Below are positions 60,509 to 64,000 of a stretch of DNA of 64,000 bases, in pieces (position 1 is the first letter of the stretch; the number at the start of each line of letters is the position of its first letter). The position numbers and the translations under genes are program-made. The notes under the pieces are model-generated. The model saw only the letters and a list, made by a program, of their open reading frames with translations, did not search any database and had not been told where the DNA came from. Origin of the DNA: UBA9300 sp964577305 (GTDB taxonomy: Bacteria; Bacteroidota; Bacteroidia; Bacteroidales; VadinHA17); the NCBI GenBank assembly GCA_964577305.1, contig CAZNYS010000003.1, positions 55,129 through 119,128 of the forward strand, given 5' to 3'.

Positions 60509-63500
60509 ATGAGTATATATAGCAATGCAGTAAAAAGACCCCTTACGACCATTCTGATATTTGTGGCACTGGTGGTTGTGGGTATTTACTCACTGACCAG
60601 GCTGCCGGTGGACCTTTATCCCGAGATTGAGCTTCCTTTCCTTACGGTTTTTACCTCCTATCCCGGTGCCAGTGCCTCAGACATTGAGACCAATGTAACG
60701 GATTTGCTCGAGAGTCAGTTAAATACAGTTAGCAATCTTAAGGAGGTGACTTCTATATCCAGTGACAACACCTCGATTATTTTCCTTGAGTTTGAATATG
60801 AAGCAAACCTGGACGAGGCAGCCAACGAGGTAAGGGATGCCATGAATTTTATAGTAAGCTTTCTGCCCGAGGATGCCGAAGATCCGACAATACTGAAATT
60901 CAACTCCAGTATGATGCCAATAATATTCTATGCTATTACTGCAGATGAAAGTTACGAGGGGCTGGAGAAAATACTTGATGAGAAAGTGGTAAATCCCCTG
61001 AACAGGATAGAGGGTATAGGCTCAGTAGGTATTGCAGGAGCCCCTGGCCGTGAAATATACGTTGAGGTTGATCCCAGAAGGCTTGAGGCATACAATATGA
61101 CTTTAGAGCAGATTGGAAGTATACTGATGGCCGAAAACCTTAATACGCCGGCAGGATATCTTGAAATGGGTGAACTTGACTATCCGCTTCGCATACAGGG
61201 TGAATTTATTGACAGCGATGTATTGAAAAAGCTGGTGGTTGGTAGCTTTAACGGCAATACTATCTATCTCGGCGATGTGGCTGATATTGATGATACAGTC
61301 AGGGACACAAAACTGGAAGAAAGGATAAACGGTCAGCTGGGTATGCGTATGTTCGTTCAGAAACAGTCAGGAGGCAATACCGTGGAAGTTGCCAGGGAAG
61401 TACGAAAAACCCTGGAGAAGCTGGAGAAAGATCTGCCCCCTGACGTTAAGATTGAGCCTATATTTGATTCATCTGAATTTATCGTAGGATCAATAAATAA
61501 CCTGACAAATGCATTGATGTTCGCAGGTATATTTGTGGTCCTGGTGGTTTTGTTCTTCCTGGGTCGATGGAGGGCAACATTCATTGTAGTTCTTACCATT
61601 CCAATATCTCTGATTGTTGCATTTATTTACCTTTTCCTTTCAGGGAATTCCGTAAATATTATTTCCCTGTCATCATTATCCATAGCCATTGGTATGGTGG
61701 TTGATGATGCCATTGTTATTCTCGAGAATATTACCAGGCATATTGAAAGAAAAAGCAGGCCACGTGAGGCTGCAATATATGCCACCAATGAGGTTTGGCT
61801 GGCGGTAATCGTTACTACACTTACCGTAGTGGCTGTTTTTCTTCCACTAACATTCGTCGGGGGCCTGACGGGAGTGCTTTTCAAGCAGCTTGGACTCATT
61901 GTAACACTCACCACTGTTACATCAACAATAGCGGCCATAACACTTACCCCGACCCTGAGTTCATTGCTCCTCAGATCACGAAAGAATAATAAACCCAAAC
62001 GCAGGTTCAGTTATGACAATACAATCAAAAAAGGACTCGACAGATTTGAAGGATTCTATGAAGCTACACTCAGGTGGGCACTGAGGCATAAAATAATTGT
62101 GACCTTTATTTCTGTTATTGTATTTGCAGGCTCCATGGCCCTGCTATCTATCGTAGGTACTGAATTTATGCCGGAAGCAGATCAATCAAGCCTCAGTGCA
62201 AGCATTGAACTGCAAACAGGTACAAGGGTAAGCAAAACGCAAAAGGTGACAGCACAGATCGACAGTATTCTGGCTGCTTCTTTCCCCGAGGTGGACCTGG
62301 TATCATCATCCACAGGTACAGGTGAGGATATGAATTTTGCATCGATGTTTTCCTCCTCCGGTACACATACGATATCTTATACCCTTTCACTGACTGATGT
62401 GGAAGAAAGGGAACGTACAGTATGGGAAATTGCTGAGGCATTAAGACAGGAACTTGACAAATTCCCTGAAGTTATTAATTACCAGGTTACTACTTCCAAC
62501 ATGTCAATGGGATTCGGAGGTAATAGTGTAGAAGTTGAAGTGTATGGATATGATATAATTGAAACAAATGCTGTTGCGGAAGAGCTGGCTGCTAAAATCA
62601 GTATGATTGAAGGAGCCAAAGATGTACAGATAAGCCGTGATCCGTCAAAGCCAGAACTACAGATAGTACTCGACCAGGAAAAAATGATAAGCCATGGCTT
62701 AAATACCGCTTCAGTATCATCAGCAATTAAAAACAGGGTGGCCGGACTGACTGCAACACGCCTCAGACAGTTTGGAGATGAGTATGATGTGGTTGTACGA
62801 TTCAGGGAAGAGTCAAGGAACTCAATCTCTGACGTTTTGAATATAAGTATAATGAACAGCCAGGGGCAGTCCATCAGACTGGGAGAAATAGCCGAGGTGA
62901 ACGAATACTGGTCGCCTCCAAACATTGAACATAAAAGAAGGGAAAGGGTTGTTACAGTTTCAGCTACACCATATAAAAGAGCGCTGGGTGATATAGCCAA
63001 TGATATACAAACTGTTATTGCTGATCTCGAAACACCCTCAGGTGTTCAGGTGCAGATATCAGGTACTATTGAAGAACAGATGGAATCATTCATGGATCTG
63101 GGATTACTGATGATGGTCAGCCTTGTGCTGGTATACCTGGTAATGGCTTCTCAGTTTGAATCATTAAGAATGCCACTTATCATTATGTTCTCAATACCAT
63201 TTTCATTCTCAGGTGTGGCCATTGCACTTTTCATTACCGGTACAACACTGAACCTTATTGCCGGCATAGGTGCAATAATGCTGATAGGTATTGTTGTTAA
63301 GAATGCTATTGTTCTGGTTGATTTCATTAACCTTCAGCGTGACAGGGGTCTTGAATTGTATGAGGCCGTTGCCATATCAGGACGATCAAGGTTAAGACCT
63401 GTGCTGATGACTTCAGCCACAACAATACTGGGAATGTTGCCCCTGGCTATTAGCATGGGAGAAGGATCGGAGATATGGAGCCCCATGGGAATATCGGTGA

Positions 63501-63646
63501 TCGGCGGATTGATATTCTCCACCATGGTTACATTGGTGCTGGTTCCGGTTGTATATGTCATCTTTGCCCGGAGAGGCGAAAGGGACAGGAAACGAAAAAC
63601 TCGAGAGGAATTCAAATTCCTGGAGGAAGAGTTATCAACCATTTAA
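60509..63646 (+). CDS. RND efflux pump (AcrB/MexB-like) inner-membrane transporter
   Basis: The 1045-residue protein is the inner-membrane pump that exports toxic compounds using proton motive force. It has the RND order: one N-terminal membrane helix, a periplasmic porter loop, a block of membrane helices with GMVVDDAIVILENI carrying the acidic residues of the proton relay, and a duplicated second half. LVYLVMASQFESLRMPLIIM in the second half is highly conserved in HAE-1/HAE-2 pumps. The closest relatives, judging from the N-terminus YSNAVKRPLTTILIFVALVV, are Bacteroidota pumps encoded with a PG0541 protein. The substrate is not predictable. Confidence 0.96.
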   Translation: MSIYSNAVKRPLTTILIFVALVVVGIYSLTRLPVDLYPEIELPFLTVFTSYPGASASDIETNVTDLLESQLNTVSNLKEVTSISSDNTSIIFLEFEYEANLDEAANEVRDAMNFIVSFLPEDAEDPTILKFNSSMMPIIFYAITADESYEGLEKILDEKVVNPLNRIEGIGSVGIAGAPGREIYVEVDPRRLEAYNMTLEQIGSILMAENLNTPAGYLEMGELDYPLRIQGEFIDSDVLKKLVVGSFNGNTIYLGDVADIDDTVRDTKLEERINGQLGMRMFVQKQSGGNTVEVAREVRKTLEKLEKDLPPDVKIEPIFDSSEFIVGSINNLTNALMFAGIFVVLVVLFFLGRWRATFIVVLTIPISLIVAFIYLFLSGNSVNIISLSSLSIAIGMVVDDAIVILENITRHIERKSRPREAAIYATNEVWLAVIVTTLTVVAVFLPLTFVGGLTGVLFKQLGLIVTLTTVTSTIAAITLTPTLSSLLLRSRKNNKPKRRFSYDNTIKKGLDRFEGFYEATLRWALRHKIIVTFISVIVFAGSMALLSIVGTEFMPEADQSSLSASIELQTGTRVSKTQKVTAQIDSILAASFPEVDLVSSSTGTGEDMNFASMFSSSGTHTISYTLSLTDVEERERTVWEIAEALRQELDKFPEVINYQVTTSNMSMGFGGNSVEVEVYGYDIIETNAVAEELAAKISMIEGAKDVQISRDPSKPELQIVLDQEKMISHGLNTASVSSAIKNRVAGLTATRLRQFGDEYDVVVRFREESRNSISDVLNISIMNSQGQSIRLGEIAEVNEYWSPPNIEHKRRERVVTVSATPYKRALGDIANDIQTVIADLETPSGVQVQISGTIEEQMESFMDLGLLMMVSLVLVYLVMASQFESLRMPLIIMFSIPFSFSGVAIALFITGTTLNLIAGIGAIMLIGIVVKNAIVLVDFINLQRDRGLELYEAVAISGRSRLRPVLMTSATTILGMLPLAISMGEGSEIWSPMGISVIGGLIFSTMVTLVLVPVVYVIFARRGERDRKRKTREEFKFLEEELSTI

Positions 63647-63658
63647 ATCAACATTACT

Positions 63659-63952
63659 ATGAAAGCAGTATTTATTATATATAACCAGGCTCATAATGAG
63701 AAAGTTGAGTTTATACTCGACAGTTATGGAATCAGTGGCTATTCCGAATGGAATAATATGAAGGGACGTGGTAGCAGGGGAGGTGTTCCTCACCTTGGTA
63801 CACATACATGGCCCGAGATTAATTCGGCCACATTGGCCATTGTAGATGATGATAAGGTAGACAAATTACTTAGTGCCGTTAAAAAAATGGATGAACTGAA
63901 TACCGATGTTGGAGCCAGGGCATTTGTGTGGGAAATTACCGCTTCGGTTTAA
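63659..63952 (+). CDS. PG0541-family transporter-associated protein (PII-like fold)
   Basis: The 97-residue cytoplasmic protein (KAVFIIYNQAHNEKVEFILD, then SRGGVPHLGTHTWPEINSATL) matches the family named after P. gingivalis PG0541. Such proteins, typically encoded at the end of RND efflux operons in Bacteroidota, resemble PII signal-transduction proteins and may regulate the pump. The gene begins 12 bases after the RND stop, confirming it as the last gene of the TetR-TolC-MFP-RND operon. A regulatory role is inferred from context and fold only. Confidence 0.8.
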   Translation: MKAVFIIYNQAHNEKVEFILDSYGISGYSEWNNMKGRGSRGGVPHLGTHTWPEINSATLAIVDDDKVDKLLSAVKKMDELNTDVGARAFVWEITASV

Positions 63953-63964
63953 TTGTTATCCTGT

Positions 63965-63980
63965 GGGGCTGTCTCATAAG
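63965..63980. mobile_element. Possible insertion sequence end at the right edge
   Basis: GGGGCTGTCTCATAAG at the end of the window resembles terminal inverted repeats of insertion sequences, which often begin GGGGCTGTCTCA. Only one end is inside the window, so this rests on motif similarity alone. Confidence 0.35.
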
Positions 63981-64000
63981 TCTACCACCTCCCCCTGACC

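Overview
The window looks like a chromosomal segment of an anaerobic or microaerophilic member of the Bacteroidota, probably Bacteroidales or a relative. This rests on several independent signs: promoters of the Bacteroidota type (TTTG, about 20 bases, TAnnTTTG) and few Shine-Dalgarno sequences; lineage-typical families (DUF4290, DUF4492, DUF5683, PG0541, a T9SS type B sorting domain, a TonB receptor with a carboxypeptidase-like N-terminal domain, the bifunctional DAHP synthase/chorismate mutase, and a MurA with Asp in place of the usual Cys); and AT-rich coding sequence. Oxygen-related genes (cytochrome bd, a flavodiiron protein) next to a hydrogenase maturation GTPase (HydF) fit a fermentative or anaerobic lifestyle with oxygen defence. 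No tRNA, rRNA, CRISPR array or prophage was seen, and no gap without a gene exceeds 300 bases.

Layout. 1-8 kb: end of a GNAT-like gene, a self-contained ribosomal protein L31 unit, then lon, an SLC12-like transporter, coaD and a cysteine-less thioredoxin-fold protein. 8-16 kb: Nudix hydrolase divergent from pyrE, an SRPBCC protein, birA, then rsfS-ftsH-DUF2007-cdsA-psd-fprA. 16-23 kb: DUF4492-cydA-cydB, DAHP synthase/chorismate mutase, pssA, a HAD phosphatase, glutaminyl cyclase and a lipid kinase. 23-31 kb: parA-parB-DUF5683-LysM transglycosylase and a large SGNH-MBOAT fusion. 31-40 kb, mostly minus strand: aspA-hydF, an NtrC-like regulator, an ABC exporter pair, grpE-dnaJ and a broken ECF sigma gene. 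40-46 kb: OsmC, RidA, DUF4290-murA, an M1 aminopeptidase and a DUF3052 protein. 46-50 kb: a thiamine salvage operon headed by a TPP riboswitch (TonB receptor, PnuT-like permease, thiamine pyrophosphokinase), interrupted by a 143-base MITE-like element. 50-56 kb: M20 peptidase, T9SS-secreted protein, UvrD helicase and a membrane protein. 56-64 kb: a membrane-anchored LuxR regulator, then a TetR-TolC-MFP-RND-PG0541 efflux operon and a possible insertion sequence end at the right edge.

How genes work together. cdsA, psd and pssA form the complete route from phosphatidic acid to phosphatidylethanolamine, but in separate transcription units. The thiamine operon forms a chain of outer-membrane uptake, inner-membrane uptake and pyrophosphorylation under TPP control. 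The efflux operon is self-regulated in layout. aspA-hydF looks like part of a [FeFe]-hydrogenase maturation set whose other members are outside the window.

Most of the window is ordinary core genome. The items most worth a second look are the SGNH-MBOAT fusion, the MITE whose end supplies part of the pnuT stop codon, the ECF sigma gene lacking region 4, the NtrC-like regulator without a DNA-binding domain, and recurrent short intergenic sequences. I did not find a clear new defence or mobile system.
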